From Marivita sp. S6314 (lineage in GTDB: Bacteria > Pseudomonadota > Alphaproteobacteria > Rhodobacterales > Rhodobacteraceae), in assembly GCF_023015985.1 (NCBI RefSeq), contig NZ_JALKAO010000009.1, positions 1-57,580 of the forward strand: a stretch of 57,580 nucleotides of DNA, read 5' to 3'. Positions 17,347 through 27,633 of this stretch are shown piece after piece (position 1 is the first letter of the stretch; each line of letters starts with the position of its first letter). The notes below the pieces were generated by a model, which did not search any database, was not told the DNA's origin, and saw only the letters and a program-made list of their open reading frames with translations. The position numbers and the translations under genes are program-made.

Positions 17347-17604
17347 ACGCGCATCCACCGAACGGCACGTTCCGACATGCTTAACCTTTCCCCACGATAC
17401 CCCTCGCCATTGGATCCGATACCCGCTCCGTCTTTTGACAGAGCACCCAAAGCGACCACCCTCTCTCTACGGACGCACTGCGTTCAGACCATGAGAGACG
17501 CGTCTCACAAGGCCCTCCGGGGCACAGGTTCGGAGCCTTCCGGGGCTCTGCAAGGGGGAGAGGACGTCCACCCAACTCAGGTGAAGTCACCTCTTTTACA
17601 AGAT
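17347..17604. other. Non-coding stretch after rplQ
   Basis: Within the 658-nt gap between rplQ and the next gene, this part shows no convincing gene on either strand; open frames here lack a ribosome binding site and family features. It contains a small hairpin, AGGTGA-AG-TCACCT followed by CTTTT (near 17579-17596), which could be a terminator. Both sides are repeats. Confidence 0.5.
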
Positions 17605-17667
17605 GTAGGGTGCGTGATCTCACGCACCATTGATGACCCAAACGGTGCGTGAAAGCACACAACCTAC
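17605..17667. repeat. REP-like doublet, family A, second
   Basis: GTAGGGTGCGTGATCTCACG continuing to CACC (17605-17628), a 15-nt spacer, and the opposite unit starting GGTGCGTGAAAGCACACAAC and ending CTAC (17644-17667). The spacer length equals that of the doublet at 10816-10882, but the two units face the other way. Confidence 0.75.
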
Positions 17668-17686
17668 GACCACCGCACCCGGTGCG

Positions 17687-17855
17687 GAACAGCACCGAAG
17701 GCGCCCGCACCATCGGTCACGCCGGAGGCGCGCTTTCAGCACGACCCGCCCCCCGGGCTGGCGATTTGTTGCCGTATGCGTGCCGCTCTTATGTCGCCCA
17801 GACATTGTTACCATAAGCGCGTAGCTCGGCACGAGGATGAACCCCGCGGTCTAGC
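17687..17855 (+). repeat. Structured dispersed repeat, copy 3 (diverged)
   Basis: The left end GAACAGCACCGAAGGCGC matches GAATAGCGCCGAAGGCGC of copy 1 at 16 of 18 positions. CCCCCCGGGCTGGCGATTTG is identical, and CCCGCGGTCT closes the unit as in copies 1 and 2. The interior differs and can form its own stem (GTGCCG with CGGCAC, CTTATG with CATAAG). It ends 42 nt before the stop of the HEPN-like gene. Confidence 0.5.
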
Positions 17856-17897
17856 TATGTCGCTACCTGAGTTATGTGCGAGGCAAACATGCTACGC

Positions 17898-18530
17898 TTA
17901 CGTTGCAACGAGATAGTCAACAGTCTTCACCACGGTATTTACATCGCTGCGCGAAACTGGAAGCGCTAAGTCTCCATGGATGAGACCATTTCTTTTTGAT
18001 ACCAATGGCCTCAGTTGGTTAGCGGTGTCATAATCAATCATGCCGCGCTCCGCCAAAACAGTTACAATTCGTCCTGGGCTCTGTGTCCGCTCAAAAATCT
18101 TTGGATGAATGAACCTCACTGTGGATTCCAGTGTGCCCCATGCCAGCAAGAAAGCTGCTTTTTGGTTCCCTTTTTCAGAAACGCTTCGAACTTCTTCCAA
18201 TGCGCTTCTTATGAGACTCAAACTACTTACCGCTGGACGATTGGTTTTTCGTATTTCGTCGGCATAAATGATTTCGAACTTCCAGTTCGGATTCATCTCG
18301 ATCTTCGCTTTGAGCTCTTCGAGTTTCTTGTGAATAGATGGATTTCGCTTAGCTTTTACTTCATAGGCAATGTACGAATCACCCTTAGTAGCAAGAAAAT
18401 CAGGCCGATAGCCTTGGAGGTTGAAAGGTACCTCTCCGCGTCCTGGCTGCTCAACAATAGAGTAGCCCTGCTTTTCCAGATCGGGGCGCAAGTGCTCCAA
18501 AACTTCACGTTCAGCTTCTGACGCGATCAT
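17898..18530 (-). CDS. PD-(D/E)xK nuclease plus HEPN-like protein
   Basis: A 210-residue protein I cannot assign to a named family. Residues about 1-95 look like a restriction-endonuclease fold of the archaeal Holliday-junction-resolvase-like type: RPDF (P43, D44), then YEVKAK (E57, K59), the PD-(D/E)xK pattern. Residues about 105-210 are helical and contain SKRNGLIHGD; R180 and H185 make an R-x4-H motif typical of HEPN ribonuclease domains. It overlaps the RusA-like gene by 4 nt. Both are visibly more AT-rich than parE or rplQ, suggesting transfer. A nucleic-acid conflict role is inference. Confidence 0.65.
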   Translation of the reverse strand: MIASEAEREVLEHLRPDLEKQGYSIVEQPGRGEVPFNLQGYRPDFLATKGDSYIAYEVKAKRNPSIHKKLEELKAKIEMNPNWKFEIIYADEIRKTNRPAVSSLSLIRSALEEVRSVSEKGNQKAAFLLAWGTLESTVRFIHPKIFERTQSPGRIVTVLAERGMIDYDTANQLRPLVSKRNGLIHGDLALPVSRSDVNTVVKTVDYLVAT

Positions 18531-18937
18531 AGCGCTTCACTCCAGGGTTCTGTCGACACTCTAATATATACAAAAGGCGGGTCATTAACTAGAGCCTCCG
18601 CCACAAGGTCTGGTAGAACCTCCTGATATTCATAGTCAGAGGGGAGAAAGCGTTGAGCCACTACCCGCGATACTTGTTTGTCATCAATGTACACCACTTC
18701 GTTCAAAGCATCTTGAATTCGCTTGATGATGTTGTCGACATCCCCCTGCGGTGGATCTGCCGGAAAATCGTAGATCGTTAGCGAGAGCTCTTTTTCACTT
18801 GGTTGCCAGTTTTTTGGAAGCGCTAGACTTGCTTCTCTCGCCACAGCATCCATCCATGGTTTTTTGCTTTTCGTTGCCTTCAGGCCTACGGGAGTACCTT
18901 TGACAGCGAACTTGAGTGGAAAAACCGAGCCATTCAA
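18527..18937 (-). CDS. RusA-like Holliday junction endonuclease
   Basis: A 136-residue protein with the RusA core: GDVDNIIKRIQDAL (D66, D68, K72) followed by VVYIDDKQVSRV (D85/D86). These match the three aspartates and lysine that coordinate metal in E. coli RusA, an enzyme that cuts four-way DNA junctions. The start is TTG at 18937, overlapping the parE stop by 4 nt, with GAGGAG 8 nt upstream. No phage genes are nearby, although RusA proteins are often phage-borne. It forms a coupled pair with the next gene. Confidence 0.82.
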   Translation of the reverse strand: MNGSVFPLKFAVKGTPVGLKATKSKKPWMDAVAREASLALPKNWQPSEKELSLTIYDFPADPPQGDVDNIIKRIQDALNEVVYIDDKQVSRVVAQRFLPSDYEYQEVLPDLVAEALVNDPPFVYIRVSTEPWSEAL

Positions 18938-20892
18938 ACATCCAACTCCTCAACAAACCGGGCGTTCTCCTGAATATACTGGAATCGCAATTCCGGCTTT
19001 TTCCCCATCAGCCGCTCTACCAGATCGCCGGTCTCACCCGGTTCGTCCTCGTCAATCGTCACGCGGATGAGTTTCCGCGAGCTAGGGTCCATCGTGGTCT
19101 CTTTCAAATCCTTCGCGTCCATCTCGCCCAGACCTTTAAAGCGCTGGACGTCGATTTTGCCTTTGCCGCCAAGGCCCTTTTCCATCATCTCGTCTTTCTC
19201 GGCATCGTCCGCCACGTAAAGCCGCTTGGCCCCCTGCGTGAGTCGGTAGAGCGGTGGACAGGCCAGATACAAGTGCCCCGCGTCGATCATCGGGCGCATT
19301 TGAGTAAAGAAAAATGTCATCAAAAGCGACGCGATATGCGCGCCGTCCACGTCGGCATCCGTCATGATGATAATCTTATCGTAACGAAGATCGTCCACGT
19401 TGAATTTCGTGCCCAGCCCGACACCCAGCGCCTGAGTGAGGTCATTGATCTCGTTGTTCGACCCCAGTTTAGAGGAGGCAGCGCCCAACACGTTCAGGAT
19501 CTTCCCCCGCAGTGGCAACAGCGCCTGCGTCTTGCGATCCCGCGCCATCTTGGCCGATCCGCCCGCGCTGTCGCCCTCGACGATGAACAACTCCGTCCCG
19601 TCGCGCGTGTTCGACGAACAATCGACAAGCTTGCCGGGCAGCCGCAGCTTTTTCGTCGCTGTCTTGCGCGCGGTCTCTTTCTCCTGTCGCCTGCGCAACC
19701 GCTCCTCGGCCCGCAGCACAAGGAAGTCCAGGATGGCTCCAGCCGATTTCGTATCCGCCGCCAGCCAGTTGTCAAAATGGTCCCGCACGGAGCCTTCCAC
19801 CAGACGCTGCGCCTCGGTTGTTGCGAGGCGATCTTTGGTCTGGCCCACAAATTCCGGTTCGCGGATAAAGCAGGACACCAGCGCGCACCCGCCGGTGATC
19901 AGGTCATCCCGCGTGATCTGCGTGGCTTTCTTGTTGTTCGACAATTCCCCATAGGCGCGGATGCCCTTGAGAATCGCCGCCCAGAACCCGGCCTCATGCG
20001 TGCCGCCTTCGGGCGTTGGCACGGTGTTACAGTAGGACTGGATGAACCCGTCGCGCGACGGCGTCCAGTTGATCGCCCATTCCACCTTGCCCGCAGCGCC
20101 GAACTTTTCCCTGAAATCAACCACCCCGGCAAAGGGCTTATCGGCATAAGTCGACGCAGATCCAAGCGTCTCGGTCAGGTAATCCGCCAGCCCGCCGGGG
20201 AAGTGAAAGGTTGCTTCCGTCGGCGTCTCGCCATCGTCGATCGCAGACTTCCAGCGGATCTCCACCCCCGAGAAAAGATACGCCTTGGAGCGCACCATCT
20301 TGAGCAACCGTGCCGGTTTGAACCGGTGTTTGCCGAAGATCTGTTCATCCGCATGAAACGTCACCCGCGTGCCGCGCCAGTTCGACGCCGCGCCGGTTTT
20401 TTCAACCTTGGTCAAGGGGATGCCGCGTGAAAAGCGCTGTTCATAAACCGCCTTGTTGCGCGCCACCTGAACCACCATCGAGTCGCTCAAAGCGTTCACA
20501 ACCGACGCGCCAACCCCATGCAAACCGCCCGAGGTCTCATAAGCCTTGCCCGAAAATTTGCCGCCCGCGTGAAGCGTGCAGAGGATCACCTCAAGCGCGG
20601 ATTTGTCCGGAAACTTTGGATGCGGATCAATCGGAATGCCGCGCCCGTTGTCGCGGATCGTGACGGCGAAATCCTCGTGCAGTTCCACCTCGATCCGGTT
20701 CGCGTGACCCGCGACCGCCTCGTCCATGGAGTTATCTAGGACCTCGGCCACCAGATGGTGCAAGGCGCGTTCATCCGTGCCGCCGATATACATGCCGGGA
20801 CGTTTGCGGACGGGTTCCAATCCCTCCAGCACCTCGATCGAGGACGCATCATAGTCGGTCGGTTCGTGTCCCGAGAGGAGATCTTCGGCCAT
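18934..20892 (-). CDS. parE: DNA topoisomerase IV subunit B
   Basis: ParE is the ATPase subunit of topoisomerase IV, which decatenates daughter chromosomes with ParC. The 652-residue product has the GHKL site (EVLDNSMDEAVAGH, IRDNGRGIPI, GLHGVGASVVNALS). It also has the Toprim motif IVEGDSAGGSAKMARDRKTQ and MTDADVDGAHI, and the C-terminal RFKGLGEMDAKDL. Its end overlaps the RusA-like gene by 4 nt, so the accessory pair may ride on the parE transcript. Confidence 0.96.
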   Translation of the reverse strand: MAEDLLSGHEPTDYDASSIEVLEGLEPVRKRPGMYIGGTDERALHHLVAEVLDNSMDEAVAGHANRIEVELHEDFAVTIRDNGRGIPIDPHPKFPDKSALEVILCTLHAGGKFSGKAYETSGGLHGVGASVVNALSDSMVVQVARNKAVYEQRFSRGIPLTKVEKTGAASNWRGTRVTFHADEQIFGKHRFKPARLLKMVRSKAYLFSGVEIRWKSAIDDGETPTEATFHFPGGLADYLTETLGSASTYADKPFAGVVDFREKFGAAGKVEWAINWTPSRDGFIQSYCNTVPTPEGGTHEAGFWAAILKGIRAYGELSNNKKATQITRDDLITGGCALVSCFIREPEFVGQTKDRLATTEAQRLVEGSVRDHFDNWLAADTKSAGAILDFLVLRAEERLRRRQEKETARKTATKKLRLPGKLVDCSSNTRDGTELFIVEGDSAGGSAKMARDRKTQALLPLRGKILNVLGAASSKLGSNNEINDLTQALGVGLGTKFNVDDLRYDKIIIMTDADVDGAHIASLLMTFFFTQMRPMIDAGHLYLACPPLYRLTQGAKRLYVADDAEKDEMMEKGLGGKGKIDVQRFKGLGEMDAKDLKETTMDPSSRKLIRVTIDEDEPGETGDLVERLMGKKPELRFQYIQENARFVEELDV

Positions 20893-20956
20893 GGCAGCTG
20901 CTCTGTCTTTTGTTGGTTTTCGCCACTATGCCAGAGCGCGCGGGACGGGGGAAGCG

Positions 20957-21367
20957 TTAGCGTTTGTCGTCCTTCATCAACCTGTCGGCTTTGCGCCGCA
21001 CCAGTACGCTGCGCAGGTCGTGCATGGCCAGCAAAAGCGCATCCGTCACGGTGTCCAGCTGGTCGTCCGTTGCCCGTGACTGCGCCCATTGGGTGGTCAG
21101 GTTCAGGTGATCCACGGCGCGCAGGATGTCATCCACATCCCGCTCCGCAAGCACCTCATGCCGGTCGGTCATCCAGTCGCGGATGACGGCGATGTCATCC
21201 TCGCTCAAGGTCCGGTCGCCATGGGGTTTAATCTCGCCATTGCGGATGTTCAAGACCGCGATCTGGTCCATCTCGATCCGCCGCTGGCGGTTCTCGGTAT
21301 CGACGCGAAACACCAGGGCGCCGTTCTCCCTGACCCGGAAGTAATAGTCTGGCAGGTCGGCCCCCAT
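20957..21367 (-). CDS. Conserved hypothetical protein, 136 residues
   Basis: I do not recognise a domain. The protein is soluble and charged, without signal peptide or membrane segment: an N-terminal beta-rich part (DYYFRVRENGALVFRVDTEN) and a helical C-terminal half. It begins 3 nt after the stop of the upstream aminotransferase gene, so the two are probably co-transcribed. It may be a Rhodobacterales-specific protein; that is an impression only. Confidence 0.7.
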   Translation of the reverse strand: MGADLPDYYFRVRENGALVFRVDTENRQRRIEMDQIAVLNIRNGEIKPHGDRTLSEDDIAVIRDWMTDRHEVLAERDVDDILRAVDHLNLTTQWAQSRATDDQLDTVTDALLLAMHDLRSVLVRRKADRLMKDDKR

Positions 21368-21370
21368 CGC

Positions 21371-23046
<1,676 letters not shown>

Positions 23047-23050
<4 letters not shown>

Positions 23051-23313
23051 CCGAACAGCCCGAACATCGCCTCAAGCGGCTTCAGATGCGGTCCATGCGC
23101 CGTGGGATCAAGGAGATGGACATCATCCTGTCACGCTACGCCGACCTGCGGTTGGCAGGGTTCGATGCGGCGCAGCTGGATCACTACGAAGCATTGTTGT
23201 CGGAAAATGACCAGGATCTGTACCAATGGGTCAGCGGTCAGACATCGCCGCCGGACCGGTTCCGCGACATGATCGCCGATATCTCGACCGTCGCGTTTCA
23301 GCGGGGCGGATAG
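23047..23313 (+). CDS. sdhE: FAD assembly factor SdhE
   Basis: SdhE helps attach FAD covalently to succinate dehydrogenase SdhA. The 88-residue product has the signature MRRGIKEMDIILSRYAD (RGxxE motif) and the YEALLSENDQDLYQWVSG helix. Length is normal. It is coupled to the XRE regulator by a 4-nt overlap; sdh genes are not in this window. Confidence 0.92.
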
Positions 23314-23388
23314 AGAAATTTGACGACTTAACCGATTCTTCGGGATTTTGCTGAATGCTCCGTCTCAACAGATAAGGCGGAGACAATA

Positions 23389-23886
23389 ATGAGCATTCAT
23401 GCATCTGTTGAGCAGAGCCGATCCAACGGGGTGTTGGACGGGTATTTGGAAGCACTGGCCTTGGTGGAACGGCTTCACCGATTGCTTCTGGATGTGATCA
23501 AGGACGAATTTGAACGGGTCGGCGTGATCGAAATCAACGCCGTGCAGGCGTTGCTGTTGTTCAACATCGGCGACAACGAGGTGACCGCGGGTGAACTGAA
23601 GACGCGCGGCTATTACCAGGGCAGCAATGTCAGCTACAACCTGAAAAAACTGGTTGATATGGGCTACATGCACCACCAGCGCTGTGAAATTGACCGACGC
23701 TCTGTGCGGGTTAAACTGACGGTGCGGGGGCGTGAAATCCGTGATCTGATCTCGGCGCTTTTCGCCCGGCATGCAGATGGCTTGATCGAGAAAAGGGTGA
23801 TCGACAACACCACCCTGATCGAGATGGGCGAAACGCTGCGCCGGATGGAGCGGTACTGGACCGATCAGATCCGCTATATCTATTGA
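23389..23886 (+). CDS. MarR/LdtR-like winged-helix regulator
   Basis: A 165-residue winged-helix protein: ALLLFNIGDNEVTAGELKTR, then the recognition region YYQGSNVSYNLKKLVDMGYM and the wing HHQRCEIDRRSVRVKLT. This closely recalls LdtR, a MarR-type activator studied in Liberibacter and rhizobia that controls an L,D-transpeptidase gene. The effector and targets here are not visible. It stops 3 nt from the stop of the convergent DUF1194 gene. Confidence 0.85.
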   Translation: MSIHASVEQSRSNGVLDGYLEALALVERLHRLLLDVIKDEFERVGVIEINAVQALLLFNIGDNEVTAGELKTRGYYQGSNVSYNLKKLVDMGYMHHQRCEIDRRSVRVKLTVRGREIRDLISALFARHADGLIEKRVIDNTTLIEMGETLRRMERYWTDQIRYIY

Positions 23887-23889
23887 TCG

Positions 23890-24600
23890 TTACCCGGGGC
23901 GCGGCACCTCGACCGGCCGCGCGCTCAGGATTCTGTCATTGATCTCCCGAAACAGTTTTCGGGTCATGGCTTGTCGGTAGCCTTCATATCCTTCGGAGGT
24001 TTCGACAAAAGCGCCAAAGCCAAAGCGCACTTCGCGCTGGAAATAGGCCAGCACATCCGGTGCGCTGCCCAGCACGGCCAACCCGTTCACCGTGACATTG
24101 GCAAAGGGAAAATTCTTGTAAGCCAGATGCGGCGGAAACCCGTCATTGTTTTGCCCGTCGCCCGAAAGATCGATCACCCGTCGATCGCATTGTGGGCCCC
24201 GCGATAACACTGTGGCCCCGAATCCCAAAGCGTACCCCATCGCCGTGGGAAACCGGGTTTGGCTTCGAGGGGCGGATTTCAAGGCGCGGATCAATTCATC
24301 GATGGCCGCATTGTCGGTGAGCATGATCCAGTCGCTGACCATCGCGCTTTGACGCCGACCGCTCCATTCGAAGATTGCCATCGACACATGGCCGGACCCT
24401 TGCAAAAGGGCTGCCCGAATGTCCGGATTGTCCAGCGCGGCAGCCAGACCGTCGCGTTGCAATATGTATTCCTCGGCATCCACCGACGACGACACATCCA
24501 GCGCCAGCAGCAGGGCAAGGCGACAGTGATCCTGCGCAAAGGCTGGACCAGAGGCTCCGGCCCAAAGCGCAATGATCCACCCTGCCAACCAACCCCGCAT
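23890..24600 (-). CDS. DUF1194 secreted VWA-like protein
   Basis: A 236-residue exported protein. Residues 1-23 form a signal peptide (MRGWLAGWIIALWAGASGPA then FAQ). The MIDAS-like motif LLLALDVSSSVDAEEY follows at about residue 29, and VIDLSGDGQNNDG near 140, as in von Willebrand A folds. DUF1194 proteins are common in alphaproteobacteria and of unknown function. It lies 4 nt after the glyoxalase-like gene, so co-transcription is likely. A longer frame upstream overlaps that gene and is rejected. Confidence 0.88.
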   Translation of the reverse strand: MRGWLAGWIIALWAGASGPAFAQDHCRLALLLALDVSSSVDAEEYILQRDGLAAALDNPDIRAALLQGSGHVSMAIFEWSGRRQSAMVSDWIMLTDNAAIDELIRALKSAPRSQTRFPTAMGYALGFGATVLSRGPQCDRRVIDLSGDGQNNDGFPPHLAYKNFPFANVTVNGLAVLGSAPDVLAYFQREVRFGFGAFVETSEGYEGYRQAMTRKLFREINDRILSARPVEVPRPG

Positions 24601-24604
24601 CACA

Positions 24605-25033
24605 TTACCAGTGCCCGGTGTTTTCCATGCTGGACCACGGTTCTTGCGGTGGAAGGTTGTCGCCCGCCTGAAGCAATTCGATCGAGATATTGTCCGGCGA
24701 GCGCACAAACGCCATATGCCCGTCGTGTGGTGGGCGATTGATCGTCACACCGTTGTCCATGAGATGCTGGCACAACGCGTAAATATCATCGACGCGGTAG
24801 GCCAGATGCCCGAAATGGCGGCTGTCGGATGGCAAACCATCGTCCCCGTCCCAGTTGTACGTCAGCTCAATCGGGCACTCCTCCTGACCTTCAGGTGCCA
24901 GGAAAATAAGCGTAAATCGACCTTTTTCATTCTCGATCCGGCGGGTCTCTTTCAAACCCAGCAGGTTGTAGAACCGAAGGGATGCATCAAGATCTTTAAC
25001 ACGGACCATGGTGTGGAGATAGCGAAGGGGCAT
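24605..25033 (-). CDS. VOC-family protein, lactoylglutathione lyase-like
   Basis: A 142-residue vicinal-oxygen-chelate protein close to glyoxalase I. It has MPLRYLHTMVRVKDLDASLR at the start, FYNLLGLKE, ELTYNWDGDD, and HFGHLAYRVDDIYALCQHLM; the glyoxalase metal ligands (H, E, H, E) have plausible counterparts. It probably detoxifies methylglyoxal with glutathione. ATG at 25033 follows ACGAGGTGAGT; a GTG 6 nt upstream is also in frame. Confidence 0.87.
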   Translation of the reverse strand: MPLRYLHTMVRVKDLDASLRFYNLLGLKETRRIENEKGRFTLIFLAPEGQEECPIELTYNWDGDDGLPSDSRHFGHLAYRVDDIYALCQHLMDNGVTINRPPHDGHMAFVRSPDNISIELLQAGDNLPPQEPWSSMENTGHW

Positions 25034-25102
25034 ACTCACCTCGTTGTTAGCGCTTTGGGCAGGTTAGGCCGGAATGACGCAATGTCGAGGGCGATTTCAC
25101 CG

Positions 25103-26467
25103 TCAAAAGGCGGAACGGATGCCCATTTGAATGCCGAAATTCTCGGTCTCGTAGATGTCGATATTCGCCTCGGTCCGCTCGGCCCGCAAGGTGATCGTTG
25201 GCATAAAGCCATAGTAATCAAGGTCCGGCAGTGCGGCGGTGACCGACGCTTCCACCGATCGTTCTTTGCGCCCGTCAGACGAAAATCCGGATTTTTCATG
25301 GGTTTTGTCGCCCAATGTCACCCCGAATTGCAGCAACATCGGCCCGACTGGTTTTGCCAGGCTGTACTGCATCGCGATCTTGCGTTCGGTGTAGTCAAGG
25401 TAGTCGGCGTCGCTTTGCGATGCGCTATAGAATGCAGACAGTGACAGGCGATTGCCATTCTCAAAGGAATGGCCGTAGCCAACCCGCCCCGACCAGATCG
25501 CGGAATCGTCGCGCCCGTTCTGGCCGTTTTGAATTTCGCGGCTCAGAGACAGGCTGGCCAAACCGCGATCCCCGACAACATGCTGGTAGGTTGTGCCGAT
25601 GCGCGCGTATTGCAGAAGGTCTTCGCCCGCATACCAGCTTGCACCAAGACGCATGTTCCAGCCCCAACGTGCCTTGATGTTCGGCAGACGGTACGATTCG
25701 TTCAGGCCGACATAGGCGGATGTCGTGGCGAAATCTGCACCATCGGCATCCGGGGCGATCTCTTTCGCATCGTCTGATAGGACATAAGTGCGATGACGTG
25801 CGCCGAATCGCAGATCGGTGCGCTTTCGCTGGGTTTCAACAAGCCTGTAACGCGTGTCGATCTGCGCCGAAATTTCCACACCAGACAGCGCGCGAGCTTG
25901 GCCTTCTAGCTGAAATTCAAACGGCAAATCAAAGAGTTCGGATGTTTCATTGCGGCTGCCATTGTTGATGTTGGAGCTGGGGGCAATGGAAAAGCTGAGC
26001 GAGGTCGACCAGGGATTCTGTCGACGCACATAGCGAAAATCCTGGGCCGCGCGCGCCTTCAGCCTGTCATTTGGCGCAAGCTGCACCGCGCGCCGCAACC
26101 AAAGCTGGGCGGCAGTCCGGCGTCCGGCGGATGACAGCGCCTGTGCATTGGCCAGGGCTGCCGCGTATTTTGCCTCGGGCGCATCTGCCAGAGCCCATGC
26201 CGCGCGCGCATGCGTCAGCGCATCTTCATTGCGCCCCAGATCCCGCGCCGCGCGGGATTTGATAAGATGCGCGTTAAGATCGACGGCATCCCGGCCAATC
26301 AGCGCGTGGGCCAGATCATACGCCAGGCGCGGTTGTCCTTGTGAGACGGCCTGACCGGCAAGTTCGCGCATCTGCGACGGGCTGAGCGTGACGTCTGCGC
26401 TTGCGCTGTCCACATACCCGAAGGTTGCGAGCGCAAGTGCCCCAATTGTTCGCCGCAGATGACCCAT
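25103..26467 (-). CDS. SLAM-like outer membrane protein (DUF560)
   Basis: A 454-residue protein with a signal peptide, a TPR-like helical N-domain (about residues 30-150) and a C-terminal beta-barrel rich in alternating strands, ending IQMGIRSAF with the terminal Phe of outer membrane proteins. This is the plan of surface lipoprotein assembly modifiers (SLAM, DUF560), which move lipoproteins across the outer membrane. The ATG overlaps the stop of the upstream lipoprotein gene by one base (TGATG), matching the expected substrate-exporter pairing. Confidence 0.85.
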   Translation of the reverse strand: MGHLRRTIGALALATFGYVDSASADVTLSPSQMRELAGQAVSQGQPRLAYDLAHALIGRDAVDLNAHLIKSRAARDLGRNEDALTHARAAWALADAPEAKYAAALANAQALSSAGRRTAAQLWLRRAVQLAPNDRLKARAAQDFRYVRRQNPWSTSLSFSIAPSSNINNGSRNETSELFDLPFEFQLEGQARALSGVEISAQIDTRYRLVETQRKRTDLRFGARHRTYVLSDDAKEIAPDADGADFATTSAYVGLNESYRLPNIKARWGWNMRLGASWYAGEDLLQYARIGTTYQHVVGDRGLASLSLSREIQNGQNGRDDSAIWSGRVGYGHSFENGNRLSLSAFYSASQSDADYLDYTERKIAMQYSLAKPVGPMLLQFGVTLGDKTHEKSGFSSDGRKERSVEASVTAALPDLDYYGFMPTITLRAERTEANIDIYETENFGIQMGIRSAF

Positions 26468-27633
26468 CACTGACGGTATACGACGAATCCGCCTGTTTCC
26501 TGCACCTTGGTGCCGCTGACACGCGGGTCGTCACTTTCCATCACCAGCACGCCCACGACTTCGCCAGCATCCTCACCGGACACGATGGCAAAGTAGGTGC
26601 CTTCGCCGGTGGCTTGCGTGCTGCCGTCACTGAAGTCCGCCAGCGCGCGCAATTCGCCCGAAATCTCGCCATTGGCATCGGCATCGTCCGGAGAAATCAC
26701 GGGACGGATCCGCGGCAAAACAGGGTTTCCATCATCATCCGTCTGGACAACCACTGTCGCACCGGACCCACCATCCTCGCCATCCAGATCGCCGAGATCG
26801 CCGAACAGACCGCCCCCGCCAGCGCCTGCCGTGCTCAGCGCGTCCAGGTATTGCTGAGTGATGTCGTTGCCTTCGCTGTCGAACAGGCGACGGTTGTCGA
26901 CAAACAGGGCGACACCGCGCTGACCATTGTTGAAGTCTTTGAAATCGATGCGCAATTCAGCTTCGCCCTGGGTGAACTCAATACCGCTCCGGCCGCTGAA
27001 CACGCGAATACCGGCATAGTCGCCACGGTAGCTTGCATCGCCTTCATTCGGCAAAACAAGGCGCACCGGGTTGCCGTCATTGTCGACGCCGTTCCGCTGG
27101 TAAACAAAGCCGCCGAAGCCGTAGTCGACATAGGATCCGGACCGCACGATAGCGAATTCCGTTTCACCTGTCACACTACGGCCGTAAATTGCGCGGTAGG
27201 TGAATGTGTTCAGACTGGCCCCGGTGACCGGGTCGTTGGTTTCTTCCTTGCCCTCGTAGACCGCGTACGTCCCCAACTGGGCGATGCCGGTTACAGGATC
27301 GCCGCGCGTGTAGATGTTATCGCCGTCGAATGCGATGTTATCGACCACGAATTCGTCCTGGCCCTGATCATTGCGGTATTCGATGTTTCGGGCGAATCCC
27401 CCGCCTGTTTCGTTGTCGAGCGCTTCGCGCCGCACGATTGAGGTGTCGGGGCTTGGGTTGGACGTGCCGGGTGGCAGTTCCGGAGTGCGGCCATCACTGT
27501 CGATCGGTGTTTCCCCATCGCCGCCGCCCGTGTCAGGATCGGTTTCTTCCGGCGTGACCAGAACGTCGCCGCCGCCGCTTTCGCAAGCGGCCACGAAACC
27601 AAGACACAGGAGCAAGAGTAAAATGCGCGTCAT
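26467..27633 (-). CDS. Surface lipoprotein, TbpB-like, likely SLAM substrate
   Basis: A 388-residue lipoprotein: signal [13 protein letters not shown] with the lipid-modified Cys17, an Asp/Gly/Pro-rich linker to about residue 65, then beta-rich domains. The end ([20 protein letters not shown], then GGFVVYRQ) resembles the C-terminal barrel of transferrin-binding-protein-like lipoproteins that SLAMs export. It is directly upstream of, and overlaps, the SLAM-like gene. The ligand is unknown; no TonB receptor lies nearby. Confidence 0.82.
   Translation of the reverse strand: MTRILLLLLCLGFVAACESGGGDVLVTPEETDPDTGGGDGETPIDSDGRTPELPPGTSNPSPDTSIVRREALDNETGGGFARNIEYRNDQGQDEFVVDNIAFDGDNIYTRGDPVTGIAQLGTYAVYEGKEETNDPVTGASLNTFTYRAIYGRSVTGETEFAIVRSGSYVDYGFGGFVYQRNGVDNDGNPVRLVLPNEGDASYRGDYAGIRVFSGRSGIEFTQGEAELRIDFKDFNNGQRGVALFVDNRRLFDSEGNDITQQYLDALSTAGAGGGGLFGDLGDLDGEDGGSGATVVVQTDDDGNPVLPRIRPVISPDDADANGEISGELRALADFSDGSTQATGEGTYFAIVSGEDAGEVVGVLVMESDDPRVSGTKVQETGGFVVYRQ

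Noticed and set aside
10816-17667. CRISPR array from the repeated palindromes
   Set aside because: Units are few, widely spaced, in both orientations and not separated by regular unique spacers; no cas genes.
17381-17713. 110-codon minus-strand frame in the gap after rplQ
   Set aside because: It runs through REP palindromes and has no ribosome binding site; treated as non-coding repeat DNA.
17898-18937. Prophage remnant
   Set aside because: RusA-like proteins are common in phages, but no integrase, structural, lysis or replication gene is near and no attachment repeat was seen.
18916-20430. 504-codon open frame on the plus strand
   Set aside because: It lies wholly antisense to parE, has no ribosome binding site or known motif, and is explained by GC-rich third positions of the real gene.
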